A stretch of DNA of 64,000 nt from Croceitalea dokdonensis DOKDO 023 (GCF_001306415.1 NZ_LDJX01000001.1:1-64000), one strand, 5' to 3'. Positions 23,985-33,822 are shown, counted from the first letter of the stretch. Translations and numbers: made by a program. The notes: generated from the sequence alone by a model not told the origin.

Positions 23985-24514
23985 TACAGCTTGCTATTCT
24001 GCCTGATTTGAGTCATACAGGTCCTAATTCTAGTTTTTATGGTTCCTATTGGTGTTTGGAGCTCCTCAGCAGCTTCCTTTTGTGTGTATCCCTTAAAATA
24101 GAGCAAATCTATCAAAAGCACACATTTTTCCTTTAACCCTTTGAGCATGGACTGCAGCCCAATAGTGTTTACCTGGTTTTCCAAACCATTATCTTGTTCC
24201 AGTTTACCTACGAAAGAATCTAACGGCTGGTTTTTTTTATGGTTTTTATGGCTTTTGGACCTCAGTTCATCTATGGCCGTATTCCTCGCAATATTTAATA
24301 GCCAGGTAAAAAAACGTCCTTTGGAGGTATTATAGCTAGATGATTTATCCCAAACCTTCATAAAGACGTCTTGACATAGTTCTTGGGATCGCTCCTTGTC
24401 TTTAATAATCACGTAGATAACCCCACATATGTTATTGGCATACATATCATAAAGTTCCTTAAAGGCTTGGCTGTCCTTTTGTTGGAATTTTTCTATGAGT
24501 TGTTCTAGGTTCAT
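23984..24514 (-). CDS. ECF RNA polymerase sigma factor (SigK-like)
   Basis: A 176-aa sigma-70 family ECF factor. Region 2 is DMYANNICGVIYVIIKDKER through DVFMKVWDKSSSYNTSKGRF and WLLNIARNTAIDELR. Region 4 is LKEKCVLLIDLLYFKGYTQK and EAAEELQTPIGTIKTRIRT, a helix-turn-helix for -35 recognition. It heads an operon with its anti-sigma factor, the GNAT-isochorismatase fusion, a sugar acetyltransferase and a small membrane protein, so these are probable target or co-regulated genes. Pairing with an RskA-type protein puts it in the SigK-like group. Confidence 0.94.
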   Translation of the reverse strand: MNLEQLIEKFQQKDSQAFKELYDMYANNICGVIYVIIKDKERSQELCQDVFMKVWDKSSSYNTSKGRFFTWLLNIARNTAIDELRSKSHKNHKKNQPLDSFVGKLEQDNGLENQVNTIGLQSMLKGLKEKCVLLIDLLYFKGYTQKEAAEELQTPIGTIKTRIRTCMTQIRQNSKL

Positions 24515-24563
24515 TAACGCAATATAAATATAAGCAAGATTGTAAGTACTTGGAACCTAACAC

Positions 24564-24935
24564 TCAGAGATGTTGGTCTACCAATATCATATTGCCATCC
24601 GGGTCTAAGACCACAAAACTGGCTGGGCCAGTACCCGTTTCATCCGCTTCTCTAACCGGTACCACTTGGTTGGCCTTAAGGTGTTTTTGGATATCCCTAA
24701 CGTCATCATACCCATTTACGGGCTGTGCATTCTCGTCCCAACCAGGGTTAAAGGTTAATATGTTATTCTGGAACATCCCTTGAAAAAGGCCAATAAGGGC
24801 ATTGCCATTTTTCATAATGAGATAGTTTTTGTCCGTTTCCCCCGCAAAAACGGCAAAGCCTAATTTTTCGTAAAACGTTCGTGAGGTTTCCAAGTCTTTA
24901 ACCGCAAGGCTCATGGAGAAAGCGCCTAATTTCAT
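24564..24935 (-). CDS. VOC-family (glyoxalase-like) protein
   Basis: A 123-aa vicinal-oxygen-chelate protein: MKLGAFSMSLAVKDLETSRT is the first beta-alpha-beta module and VVPVREADETGTGPASFVVL with DPDGNMILVDQH the second. The terminal DPDGN motif is typical. Members bind metals and act as isomerases, dioxygenases or resistance proteins; the substrate cannot be told. It is a single gene upstream of the sigma operon on the same strand, about 50 bp away. Confidence 0.88.
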   Translation of the reverse strand: MKLGAFSMSLAVKDLETSRTFYEKLGFAVFAGETDKNYLIMKNGNALIGLFQGMFQNNILTFNPGWDENAQPVNGYDDVRDIQKHLKANQVVPVREADETGTGPASFVVLDPDGNMILVDQHL

Positions 24936-25151
24936 ATTTCATGGGTTTTAACGTGTTTTTAAAATCGAACTGATGTAAATTTTTTCTGGTTTAAGTGAAA
25001 ATTAGGCATTTTTTTGCCCTCTTATAGGTTTTTTTAAAATCATGGCAGCGTTAAGGAAGGCAAAATAGCCTAAACAAGGGTGAAAAAGAGCAATTTTTTA
25101 GCAAATGGAAAAAATTTTAAATCAGTCCATTAGGAAATTTTAGGTGATGAG

Positions 25152-25835
25152 TTACTTTACCACCTTCTTTAAAACTTCCCAAACATTCTCCATGACAATT
25201 TGATGCCCCTCCGCAGTGGGGTGTATGCCATCTTCTAGATTAAGATTGGGGTCACCAGCTACTTTGTCCAATAAAAATGGAATTAAAGGAATGGCGTTGG
25301 CCTTGGCCAGTTCTGGAAAAATCTTTCGGAATTCTGTTGTATACTCCGGTCCCATATTGGGGGGAATTTGCATCCCGGCCAAAATGATTTTGGTGTTGGG
25401 GTTTTTGGCCTTTACTGCATCAATAATTGCTTGTAGGTTAGCCTTGGTGTTTTCCAAGGGGATGCCGCGCAGGCCGTCATTGGCACCAAGCTCCAATACA
25501 AAAATGCTGGGTTCTTGACGTAGTACCCAGTCCAAACGGTTTAGTCCGCCTGATGTGGTTTCGCCGCTTACGCCAGAATTAATGGTGGTATAGGGTAGGT
25601 TTAGGCTGTCTAACCGCTGCTGTATCAATGCAGGAAAAGCCTCTTCCAATTTAATCCCATATCCAGCGGTGAGGCTATCCCCAAAGAAAAGAATGGTATT
25701 GTCCTTTGTTTCCCGAGTGGTTGCGGCCTCCTCTTGGGAGGTCTTTGTGGTTTCGGTTTTTGTTGTTTTTGCATCCCCGCAAGAGAGCAAACAAATAAAC
25801 AGTAAAAAATAACGAAACTTTATGATGGTATGCAT
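25152..25835 (-). CDS. TesA-like SGNH esterase/lysophospholipase lipoprotein
   Basis: A 227-aa arylesterase of the SGNH/GDSL family. I start at the ATG at 25835, giving a lipoprotein signal (YFLLFICLLSC); the longer frame begins with TTG. Blocks are FFGDSLTAGYG (nucleophile Ser), FVLELGANDGLRGIP (block III Asn) and DGIHPTAEGHQ (catalytic Asp and His). It probably hydrolyses acyl-CoA or lysophospholipids in the periplasm. It is divergent from ybbA-ybbP, the same neighbourhood as tesA in Escherichia coli, which supports the assignment. Confidence 0.92.
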   Translation of the reverse strand: MHTIIKFRYFLLFICLLSCGDAKTTKTETTKTSQEEAATTRETKDNTILFFGDSLTAGYGIKLEEAFPALIQQRLDSLNLPYTTINSGVSGETTSGGLNRLDWVLRQEPSIFVLELGANDGLRGIPLENTKANLQAIIDAVKAKNPNTKIILAGMQIPPNMGPEYTTEFRKIFPELAKANAIPLIPFLLDKVAGDPNLNLEDGIHPTAEGHQIVMENVWEVLKKVVK

Positions 25836-25895
25836 GGCTAACAGGGATGATTTCAATTTCAATTTTTTATTTTTCGGCCGTACTCAAAAGAAGCT

Positions 25896-26582
25896 ATGTC
25901 AAAGATATTAAACGTAACCCAGCTTGGGAAGACCTATGCCAGCGGAAATAAAACACTAACGGTACTTGAAGATGTTAGTTTTTCCATAGACACAGGAGAG
26001 ACCTTTGCCATTGTAGGCCCTTCTGGCAGCGGTAAAACAACCTTATTGGGATTGTGTGCAGGCCTGGACCAAACGGACCAGGGCACTGTCCATCTTTGTG
26101 GTGTCGCGTTGAATGAACTCAATGAAGATGAACGCGCACTATTGCGTAATCGTGAGGTTGGGTTCATCTTTCAGAATTTTCAGTTGCTGCCCACATTGAC
26201 AGCGCTTGAAAATGTAGCAGTGCCGCTTGAATTGCAGGGACAAAAAAACACCCATGGCATTGCCGCTGAACTATTGGAGAAAGTAGGGCTGCAGGACAGA
26301 AAACATCATTATCCCTCGCAATTATCGGGAGGGGAGCAGCAGCGTGTGGCCTTGGCCCGTGCATTTTCCAGTACCCCTTCTATTTTATTTGCGGATGAAC
26401 CCACCGGAAATCTGGATTCGGAAACTGGCCAAAAGGTCGTTGAATTGTTGTTTGATTTGAACAAGGAGGCAGGTACCACCTTGGTCATCGTGACCCATGA
26501 TATGGAATTGGCCCAAAAAACCCAAAGAATACTCAAGCTAAAGGGTGGTAAGGTGGTCACCGAAGAAAACCAAAAACTATGA
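25896..26582 (+). CDS. ybbA: ABC transporter ATP-binding protein (YbbA/LolD-like)
   Basis: A 228-aa ABC ATPase: Walker A GPSGSGKTTL, Q-loop FIFQNFQLLPTLTALENV, signature LSGGEQQRVALARAF, Walker B ILFADEPTGNLDSE and H-loop VIVTHD. It belongs to the MacB/LolD class of ATPases that drive mechanotransmission rather than classic transport. Its stop overlaps the start of the permease gene by four bases. With the divergent tesA-like gene this reproduces the conserved tesA / ybbA / ybbP cluster, thought to act on lipids or envelope stress. Confidence 0.95.
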   Translation: MSKILNVTQLGKTYASGNKTLTVLEDVSFSIDTGETFAIVGPSGSGKTTLLGLCAGLDQTDQGTVHLCGVALNELNEDERALLRNREVGFIFQNFQLLPTLTALENVAVPLELQGQKNTHGIAAELLEKVGLQDRKHHYPSQLSGGEQQRVALARAFSSTPSILFADEPTGNLDSETGQKVVELLFDLNKEAGTTLVIVTHDMELAQKTQRILKLKGGKVVTEENQKL

Positions 26583-29131
26583 TGGGCACCAACAGGCTTA
26601 AAGGTAAGACCCATTTCCACTGGATTCTAAAAATGGCCTGGCGCGATGGTAGGGCCAGTGGCAAGCGATTACTGCTTTTTATTGGTTCCATAGTCCTGGG
26701 CATCGCCGCCGTGGTAAGCATACAGTCTTTTAGTGAGAATCTTAAAGACAATATTGCGCTGCAATCCAAGGCCTTAATGGGGGCAGATTACCGCATAGAT
26801 AGCAATCAACCCCCAAGTACAAAGGTCCAGGCCATAATTGACAGTTTAGGTGGAGCAAATGCCAAATCCATTGGCTTTCCCTCCATGGCAGTTTTTCCCA
26901 AAAATGGAAATACCAAATTAGTGGGTATCAGGGGGGTTGAACCTGGGTATCCTTTTTATGGGGATTTGGAAACCAATCCGGAGGAGGCTGCCCAAACTTA
27001 TCATAAAGAAAATACGGCTCTTGTTGATGCCACAGTAATGCTGCAGTTTAACCTCAAGGTGGGAGATAGTGTAAAAATTGGAAATACCATGTTTTCCATT
27101 GCGGGAAGTTTAGTTAGCGCCCCAGGAAGCAACGGTGTCAGTGCTTCCATTGCCCCTCCCATTTGGATACCGTACCAAAGTGTGCAAAGTACGGGACTTG
27201 TACAGACGGGTAGCCGTATTAGATATGAATATTATTTTTTGGCAAATGCCAAGCAAAATCTTGAGGAGTTGGATAAGGTGGTAGACCCACAATTGGATGT
27301 GGAGAATGCCGATTTGGATACCCACTTGTCCACCGGTCAGCGGTTGGGGCGCAACTATGCAAACTTCGGGAATTTCTTAAACCTTGTGGCATTTATTGCC
27401 TTACTTTTAGGTTGTGTTGGCATTGCCAGTTCCGTACATATCTACATTAAGGAAAAACTACGTTCGGTTGCCGTTTTAAAATGTTTGGGCGCCACCCGTA
27501 ACCAAACCTTTCTGATTTACCTTGTGCAAATTGCCGCCATGGGATTTTTGGGAGGCGTATTGGGGGTATTGGCAGGCATAGGTTTACAATATGTATTTCC
27601 ATCCTTACTTCAAGACTACTTGCCTTTTGAACTGGAAATTGGTTTTGTGCCGCAGGCCGTTATCGTAGGTTTGGTTTTAGGGGTGCTCATGTCCGTGCTT
27701 TTTGCCCTTTCCCCATTGATGGGTACCTGGTTTGTTTCGCCCTTACAGGTATTGCGGGTTCAAGAAGATAATAGGGCACAATCCCTAGAAACAAAATTCC
27801 TGGTCTTGGGAGCTATTGTTTTGTTTGTTTTTGGATTTGCGTTTTGGCTGCTTGGCAGATGGGATTTTGCCCTTTATTTTGTCTTGGGAATTCTTTTTGT
27901 TTTTCTTGTTTTGGGAGGGGTTGCCGCCGGATTTATGAGGTTGGTGAAACGGTTTTTTCCGACCCAGTGGGGCTTTGCCGCAAGACAGAGTATCTTAAAC
28001 CTGTTCAGGCCAAACAATCAGACTTTGGTACTGGTATTGGCCATTGGAGTGGGGACGTTCCTTATAAGCACCCTATATTTTACAAAGGATGTGCTGTTAT
28101 CCAGAACAGCTGTTGAAGCTACCGCAAAAACTCCAAATTTGGTCTTGATGGACGTACAGACCAATGAAAAAGAGGCTGCCGCAGCACGTATTAAGGCTTC
28201 CGGTATGGAGGTGTTGAACAATATTCCCATTATTACCATGCGGATGCACCAAATTAAGGACAGACCGGTCCGGGAACTTATTTTGGATACCACACGGACG
28301 GTTAACCGATGGATACTACAACATGAGTTTAGGGTCACTTATAGGGATTACCTGGCAAACTCTGAAACTACGGTTGCAGGAACTTGGCCAGCGGACAACC
28401 AAGCGGATGTCATACCCATTTCTTTATCCGAAAACGTGGCAAAGGATGCCAAGGTGGAAGTGGGGGATAGGTTAGTTTTTAACGTGCAGGGGGTGTTGAT
28501 GGAGACCGTGGTTGCCCATATTAGAACAGTAGATTGGGCACAGATGCAAATTAATTTCTCAATTATTTTTCCTTCTGGAATTTTGGAGAACGCTCCCCAA
28601 TTTCATGTGTTGACCACCAATGCTGCGAATCCGGAGGCATCGGCAGACCTGCAACGGAAGCTTGTAAAACAGTTTCCAACGGTATCCATTATCGATCTAA
28701 GGCAAGTTTTGCAGGTTGTTGAGGGGATTTTAGGTAAAATCTCGTGGGTCATCAACTTTATGGCTTTCTTTAGTATTTTAACGGGAATCATTGTATTGAT
28801 TGGTTCCGTAAGAAATAGCAAATACCAGCGCATCAAGGAAAGTGTTTTATTACGGACCTTGGGTGCAAAGGGAAATCAAATTTTGCGTATCAGTGCGCTG
28901 GAGTACTTGTTTTTGGGACTTTTGGGAACCGTACTAGGGGTATTACTTGCTCTTTGTTGTAGTTTTCTTTTGGCCAGGTTTGTGTTTGACTCCGTATTTG
29001 TCCCATCATGGCAACCGTTTGTCATTGTACTGCCCTTGATTACGTTGCTTGTGGTGGTCATTGGTTTATGGAATAGTAAAACAGTGATTTCCAGTCCGCC
29101 TTTGGCAGTGTTGAGAAAAGAGACTACATAA
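26579..29131 (+). CDS. ybbP: ABC transporter permease (YbbP-like, FtsX/MacB fold)
   Basis: An 850-aa permease with two FtsX domains. There is an N-terminal helix (RLLLFIGSIVLGIAAVVSIQ), a periplasmic MacB core, three helices near 260-400 (LVAFIALLLGCVGIASSVHI, FLGGVLGVLAGIGLQYVFP), a central hydrophobic pair near 405-450, a second periplasmic domain, and a C-terminal helix set (INFMAFFSILTGIIVLIGSV, FLGLLGTVLGVLLALCCSFL). Length and layout match E. coli YbbP. It is coupled to ybbA. Substrate unknown; probably lipid or lipoprotein handling. Confidence 0.94.
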   Translation: MMGTNRLKGKTHFHWILKMAWRDGRASGKRLLLFIGSIVLGIAAVVSIQSFSENLKDNIALQSKALMGADYRIDSNQPPSTKVQAIIDSLGGANAKSIGFPSMAVFPKNGNTKLVGIRGVEPGYPFYGDLETNPEEAAQTYHKENTALVDATVMLQFNLKVGDSVKIGNTMFSIAGSLVSAPGSNGVSASIAPPIWIPYQSVQSTGLVQTGSRIRYEYYFLANAKQNLEELDKVVDPQLDVENADLDTHLSTGQRLGRNYANFGNFLNLVAFIALLLGCVGIASSVHIYIKEKLRSVAVLKCLGATRNQTFLIYLVQIAAMGFLGGVLGVLAGIGLQYVFPSLLQDYLPFELEIGFVPQAVIVGLVLGVLMSVLFALSPLMGTWFVSPLQVLRVQEDNRAQSLETKFLVLGAIVLFVFGFAFWLLGRWDFALYFVLGILFVFLVLGGVAAGFMRLVKRFFPTQWGFAARQSILNLFRPNNQTLVLVLAIGVGTFLISTLYFTKDVLLSRTAVEATAKTPNLVLMDVQTNEKEAAAARIKASGMEVLNNIPIITMRMHQIKDRPVRELILDTTRTVNRWILQHEFRVTYRDYLANSETTVAGTWPADNQADVIPISLSENVAKDAKVEVGDRLVFNVQGVLMETVVAHIRTVDWAQMQINFSIIFPSGILENAPQFHVLTTNAANPEASADLQRKLVKQFPTVSIIDLRQVLQVVEGILGKISWVINFMAFFSILTGIIVLIGSVRNSKYQRIKESVLLRTLGAKGNQILRISALEYLFLGLLGTVLGVLLALCCSFLLARFVFDSVFVPSWQPFVIVLPLITLLVVVIGLWNSKTVISSPPLAVLRKETT

Positions 29132-29175
29132 AAATACCCCTAAGACCGGTATTTGGCTTTAAGGGTATTTCTTAT
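29131..29175. terminator. Bidirectional terminator between ybbP and the lipoprotein gene
   Basis: AAATACCCCTAA and TTAAGGGTATTT flank an 11-19 base loop and form a strong stem with A-rich and T-rich flanks. It sits between two convergent genes (ybbP and the gene ending at 29235), as expected for a shared terminator. Confidence 0.8.
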
Positions 29176-29234
29176 TTACTCTAGAAACACTAAAATTCTA
29201 AGAACTAAAGATTACTAATTTAAATTATTGTTGT

Positions 29235-30050
29235 TTAAGACTTTAAGGTTACGGTTCTCGTTACTTTATTAAAGGGACCTTCGATATAATTACCATTGCC
29301 ATCAACCAATTCTAGGGTAATGGTCACCTCTCCCAAGGGAAGCCCGTTGATAACGTATGGAGCCCATTCGGTTATGGTAAATTCCTCCCCGTTTATGGTA
29401 GCTTTTACCTTATTGCCATTTTCAGATAGGGTAGTGTTCAAAACAAAGAAATCCAGCATCAAGTTTGTTGCATCCGTTCCAGCGTAAGTGCCTTTGGGTC
29501 TGCTATAAATTAACGTTGGTGCCTCCATATCCAAACCTTGGGTATCCGCTGGGTCTTTCCCTATTTCCATCTTTTTGACCACAACAGAATTTTCATTCTT
29601 AACGGATTCATGGTAAGATCTGCTCAAAAATGCTACTAAATGATGGACGCCATCAGGAAGTTCTTTTTTGAAGTTAGGCTCATAATGTGCAGAGTATGGC
29701 TGGTTGTTCAGGATAAAATGAATATGTTGACCCTTGCCTGAATTTGCCAATTTAGTGGCATTTTCACTTTCTGTCTGTGCACCCAATTCATAATTGGATA
29801 CCGCAAAGTTAAAATCTATTTCCCCACTTGTTGCGATAGTCGTGTTTTCGGGACTTTCCAAAACCAAGGATGCATCCTCATAAGCCGGGGAACCATCGAG
29901 TTTGGTAAGCGTGATGCTACTTTTTTCTGCCATTTTTTCCTCAGTGCCCTGCATTTCGTCCGTAGTGGTATCTGCACTTTTCTTTGCTTCCTTGCAGCTA
30001 AAAACGGCTACCATCATTATACTGGCCAGTGTTACATGTATTTTTTTCAT
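29235..30050 (-). CDS. Conserved hypothetical lipoprotein
   Basis: A 271-aa lipoprotein (signal IMMVAVFSC, Cys19) with an Asp/Glu/Lys-rich linker, then beta-rich sequence: ESPENTTIATSGEIDFNFAV, KGQHIHFILNNQPYSAHY, ELPDGVHHLVAFLSRSYHES, and a final ELVDGNGNYIEGPFNKVTRT. The HIHF-ILNNQPY and DGVHHLVAF segments recall copper-resistance or DUF4399-like beta-sandwich domains, where HxHxxL motifs occur, but I cannot assign a function. It is transcribed alone and ends at a shared terminator with ybbP. Confidence 0.75.
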   Translation of the reverse strand: MKKIHVTLASIMMVAVFSCKEAKKSADTTTDEMQGTEEKMAEKSSITLTKLDGSPAYEDASLVLESPENTTIATSGEIDFNFAVSNYELGAQTESENATKLANSGKGQHIHFILNNQPYSAHYEPNFKKELPDGVHHLVAFLSRSYHESVKNENSVVVKKMEIGKDPADTQGLDMEAPTLIYSRPKGTYAGTDATNLMLDFFVLNTTLSENGNKVKATINGEEFTITEWAPYVINGLPLGEVTITLELVDGNGNYIEGPFNKVTRTVTLKS

Positions 30051-30119
30051 ATTAAACGTATTTTTTTATGCGATAAAGTTACAATTTATTCTGCCTGGGT
30101 TCAAGAGCGGTAGCCTCCC

Positions 30120-32942
30120 TTATTCCGTTTCTGGCATTAAGATTCCCAAAAAATAGTTTTCATCCAAATATTGCTGGGCAACTTTTTGGATGTCTTTTGG
30201 CTTTAGATTGTCCAATTTAGCCTCAAGCTGCATCATGCCCATCAAGTTGCGTTTTTCTTGATCAGCCTTGACCATGTTGGAAATCCAAAATTTATTGGTT
30301 TTCAGATCTTCTTTGCGCTTCACTAGGTAGGTCTCCTTTACTTTGGCCATGTCCGCTGGGCTAACACCATCTTTTTTTATTTTTTCGACCTCACCTAAGG
30401 CTGCTGCCACCAGTTTGTCCACATTTTCTGGTCCACAGGGAAAGGATATGCTAAAGGTAAGGTTGGAAAAGGAGATTTTACTAAGGTTTCCACGGGCGCC
30501 AACCCCATATACGCCTCCTTCATCTTCCCGCAATTTTTCCACTAGTTTAATGGTCAAAACTTCACCAAGCGCCTTAATGGCCATTTCTGTTTTACCGTCA
30601 TAGGGAATTTCCTCCTCCCAAGAAATTCTAACGTTACTCTTGGGGTCGGTTCCCTTTTTAATAATGTGCTTTTGAAAGGTATCCTTTCTTCTAAATTTTG
30701 TAGGAACAAAATTTTCAGCACTATTTTTTCCTGGTAGGGAAGCCAAATAGGTAGCAGCAAATGATTTTAGTTCTGTTTCATCCACATTTCCGACAAAGTA
30801 AAAATGGAAATCCCCAGCATCTGCAAAACGTTCTTGGTATTTTTGGTACGCAAGGTCATAGTCAGAAGCATCCATCTTTTCTACCGTTGGAAACCCTGTG
30901 TATCTGGGATTACCTTCATTTTGTATCTCTCCCAGTTGGTCTTGAAAATAGAATTGTGGGTTGGCCATTAGGTTGCCCAAGAAACTTTTTTGTTTGGTCA
31001 TATGGGATGCAAACGCTTCCGGGTCTTTGTTTAGCGAGGTAAAGTATAGGTGCACCATTTGAAACAAGGTTTCCAAATCCTTTGGCGCTGCAGATCCGCT
31101 AAAGTTTTCGCTGAAGGAACCAATTCTTGGAGTAACCCGTACAATTTTACCACTCATAAACTTTCCCATATCCGTTAGGGAAAGCCCACCGATACCGGCT
31201 TGGGAGAGTCCGCTGTTGGCAAAAGCAGTTGCTTTTAACTCCTCATCGCTGTAAAGACTGGTACCACCTGGACTAAACGCCTCAAAAAGGACTTCATCAT
31301 TTTTAAAATCCGTTTTCTTAAAGGTTACCTTGGCGCCGTTACTTAATGTGAAGGTGGTAACGCCTAGTTTTTTATTGGTTTCTGTTGCCGTTATACTGCC
31401 TGCAGGAGGTAAGGTCTCCATTAGCTCGGCACGGACCGCTTCATCTTTATAAGGGGCAATCTCTGCAGTTTTAATACTTTCTAGCAATGCACGAACCGCT
31501 TCTTCACTTATTTGTTGCACACCTTCTTTTTCTGGTCCTGTGATGACAATGACCCTATTGTCATCATGCAAAAAGGTATTGATGAGGTTACCTATTTCCT
31601 CCAGCTGAATGGTAGGCAATAGGTTTTTGGTCATGCTGTATTCCCATTCAATGCCCGGAATAGGTTGATTTTCCAAATAATGGTAAATATATGGATTGAC
31701 CATCCGGTTACTTTCTTGCTTATCGCGGTCATTGTATCGTTTTTCAAGACGTGCCAGTAGACTTTTTTTGGCACGGTCGAACTCACCCGCTTGAAATCCG
31801 TAGCGTTTTACGCGTTCATTTTCCTCTAATACGGCCTTTAGACCATCCATTTGACCTTCGGGACTTGTTTGTGCTATGGATTGATAGGCATTTTTTGTTC
31901 TTGCATATGTGCCGCCATAGTAGGAATAGCCAAATACGAAAGGTGGTTTTGCACTGTTCCCTAACTCATCCAGGCGATTATTTATGAGCGTAGAGAATAG
32001 GTTTTTCACCAAGCTTTCACGATAATCCCCTACTGTTTTCACCACTGGGGTTTCAAAACGGTCTTTATACATGACCTGGACCCGGCTAAATGCCGCCTCT
32101 GAATCTGCTGCAATGGCAATCAGCGTTTCCTCATGGTTGGGTAATTCATAGGACTTCCGTTCTACCGGATTTTTTGCTTTTTCAATTCCGGAAAAATGGG
32201 ATTTTATTTTACCTTCCATGGTGGCAACATCTAAGTCCCCCACGGCAATAACGGCCATCAAATCTGGTCTGTACCAAGTGTTGTAATAATCCCTGACATC
32301 ATCATAGGAGAAGTTCTCCAAGTTTTCCTTGGTGCCAATGGGTAGGCGTTCTGCATATCTGGAACCGTACATCATTTTTGGGAGGGTTACTTTTTGCATG
32401 CGCTCCTCCGCACCTAGTCTTATCCTGAGCTCTTCAAGGACAACGCCTCGTTCACCATCAATGGCCTCTTCGGATAGGGTAGTGTTATGTGCCCAATCTT
32501 CTATGATCTGAAAGCCTTTTTCCAATTTTTCAGGGTCGTCACTGGGTATGGGTAAAATGTAGACCGTTTCATCAAAACTGGTATATGCATTTAGATCAGC
32601 ACCAAATTTTACCCCAATGCTTTGCAAATAATCTACAAGATCGTTTTTTTCAAAATTCTTTGTGCCATTGAAGTTCATATGCTCCATAAAATGGGCAAGA
32701 CCCAATTGTCTTTCGGTTTCCATAATGGACCCTGCATTTACTACCAGCCTTAGTTCCACCTTATCTTCCGGTTTGCCATTGTTTCTGATATAGTAGGTAA
32801 GCCCATTGTCTAATTGGCCCACTTTTACATTGGGGTCAATGGGAATATTTTCCTCAGGAAGGGCCATGGAGCCCATCCCATCCGTCTGGCCCTGTACGTA
32901 TTGCAATCCTACACAAAGGATGCATAATAGCATGTTTTTCAT
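30120..32942 (-). CDS. M16-family zinc metallopeptidase (insulinase/pitrilysin type)
   Basis: A 940-aa secreted peptidase with a signal peptide (NMLLCILCVGLQYVQGQ). The inverted zinc motif HxxEH is HFMEH (H84, E87, H88), and the third ligand Glu is in the helix GERGVVLEELRIRLG. Two M16 units follow: the active half (about 35-500) and the inactive half (about 510-940, LSNGAKVTFKKTDFKNDEVL). It is a PqqL-like full-length single-chain form, which typically degrades imported peptides in the periplasm. It is monocistronic by spacing. Confidence 0.95.
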   Translation of the reverse strand: MKNMLLCILCVGLQYVQGQTDGMGSMALPEENIPIDPNVKVGQLDNGLTYYIRNNGKPEDKVELRLVVNAGSIMETERQLGLAHFMEHMNFNGTKNFEKNDLVDYLQSIGVKFGADLNAYTSFDETVYILPIPSDDPEKLEKGFQIIEDWAHNTTLSEEAIDGERGVVLEELRIRLGAEERMQKVTLPKMMYGSRYAERLPIGTKENLENFSYDDVRDYYNTWYRPDLMAVIAVGDLDVATMEGKIKSHFSGIEKAKNPVERKSYELPNHEETLIAIAADSEAAFSRVQVMYKDRFETPVVKTVGDYRESLVKNLFSTLINNRLDELGNSAKPPFVFGYSYYGGTYARTKNAYQSIAQTSPEGQMDGLKAVLEENERVKRYGFQAGEFDRAKKSLLARLEKRYNDRDKQESNRMVNPYIYHYLENQPIPGIEWEYSMTKNLLPTIQLEEIGNLINTFLHDDNRVIVITGPEKEGVQQISEEAVRALLESIKTAEIAPYKDEAVRAELMETLPPAGSITATETNKKLGVTTFTLSNGAKVTFKKTDFKNDEVLFEAFSPGGTSLYSDEELKATAFANSGLSQAGIGGLSLTDMGKFMSGKIVRVTPRIGSFSENFSGSAAPKDLETLFQMVHLYFTSLNKDPEAFASHMTKQKSFLGNLMANPQFYFQDQLGEIQNEGNPRYTGFPTVEKMDASDYDLAYQKYQERFADAGDFHFYFVGNVDETELKSFAATYLASLPGKNSAENFVPTKFRRKDTFQKHIIKKGTDPKSNVRISWEEEIPYDGKTEMAIKALGEVLTIKLVEKLREDEGGVYGVGARGNLSKISFSNLTFSISFPCGPENVDKLVAAALGEVEKIKKDGVSPADMAKVKETYLVKRKEDLKTNKFWISNMVKADQEKRNLMGMMQLEAKLDNLKPKDIQKVAQQYLDENYFLGILMPETE

Positions 32943-33021
32943 AAGTTATCCATTAGTGTTTTCCTAAATATAAGGGAAAACATAATAAGGCACCCCTTGT
33001 AGGAAATTTATTAAGAATTTA

Positions 33022-33507
33022 TTAGCGTTGAAACAATTGTTTAGATTCGCGAATGCCTCTATTTAGGTTTTCACAAAGCAAAAGGGTCTTTTCTATTCGG
33101 GTTTCACTCTTTTTAATCCGTAAAATGGTATAAATAAGACCACGCTGTGTTCCTTTGGTCAATGATTCAAATATTTGATGCGCCACATCATCGGTGAACA
33201 TTACAGCTTCAAACTCCTCTGGCAGTTCCACCCCGTATGTTGATGTATCTTCAAAAAATTGGACTTGGAGCACTTCATTCGTCGAAATACCGAGTTCTTT
33301 TTGATAGCGTTTACCGAACATCATAACATATCCTCCTTTCCTTTTTTGGATGGCGCCATGAAAGCTAAGGGTGTTGGTTTTATACGTTGCCATAACCCTT
33401 ACCCGGTTTAGTTTCTGTTCTAAAAATGGCCTAATTGGTTTTATGGGTAGTTTTAAGGCGTAAATATCCCCACTAAGGGTAATTTCAAAAATGGGACTTT
33501 GAAGCAT
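33022..33507 (-). CDS. DUF1905 / YdeI-OmpD-associated family protein
   Basis: A 161-aa protein. The DUF1905 domain covers about 1-90 (FEITLSGDIYALKLPIKPIR, VQFFEDTSTYGVELPEEF). The C-terminal YdeI/Omdp-type helical part covers about 95-155 (AVMFTDDVAHQIFESLTKGT, RIKKSETRIEKTLLLCENL). I keep the ATG at 33507 because the extra N-terminus completes DUF1905. Related proteins are linked to bacteriocin or peptide resistance in other groups, but function is not established. It is related to, but not a copy of, the broken YdeI-family gene at 51.5 kb. Confidence 0.8.
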   Translation of the reverse strand: MLQSPIFEITLSGDIYALKLPIKPIRPFLEQKLNRVRVMATYKTNTLSFHGAIQKRKGGYVMMFGKRYQKELGISTNEVLQVQFFEDTSTYGVELPEEFEAVMFTDDVAHQIFESLTKGTQRGLIYTILRIKKSETRIEKTLLLCENLNRGIRESKQLFQR

Positions 33508-33822
33508 ATGTAGGGATTGTGAGTTATAGGTAGAAGTGTTTTATACTTTTTCATATTAGCTAAACAATGGCAGCATGGCACCCATCTTTTGTCTTTTTTT
33601 ACTCCGTAGCACTGCTGCCCAGTCCAAAAAAAGCCTTTATCAGGACATCAATTGTTCAATTTTTGCTTCAGTCCAAAAAGATATCAACCTTATCAAACAA
33701 GGAAGAATACTTATGGCTAAAACATCGTTTAAAAGATAATAAAATACGATAAACGGTAAAAATTCGTTTAAAGTAAACGAAATTCCCCCTTTCGTTTAAT
33801 TGCTGTTTCTTAAACACAAACC
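33508..33822. promoter_or_regulatory. 315-bp gap with a cluster of CGTTTA half-sites
   Basis: Five half-sites lie just upstream of the small gene at 33823: CGTTTA at 33726-33731, TAAACG at 33750-33755, CGTTTA at 33765-33770, TAAACG at 33774-33779 and CGTTTA at 33793-33798. The middle pair forms the perfect dyad TTCGTTTAAAGTAAACGAA. This looks like a multi-site operator. The first 215 bp of the gap hold no convincing gene; a 61-codon frame (33567-33752) has no supporting features. Confidence 0.5.

Noticed and set aside
33567-33752. 61-codon plus frame
   Set aside because: No family, no ribosome-binding site seen, and its end overlaps the CGTTTA operator cluster.
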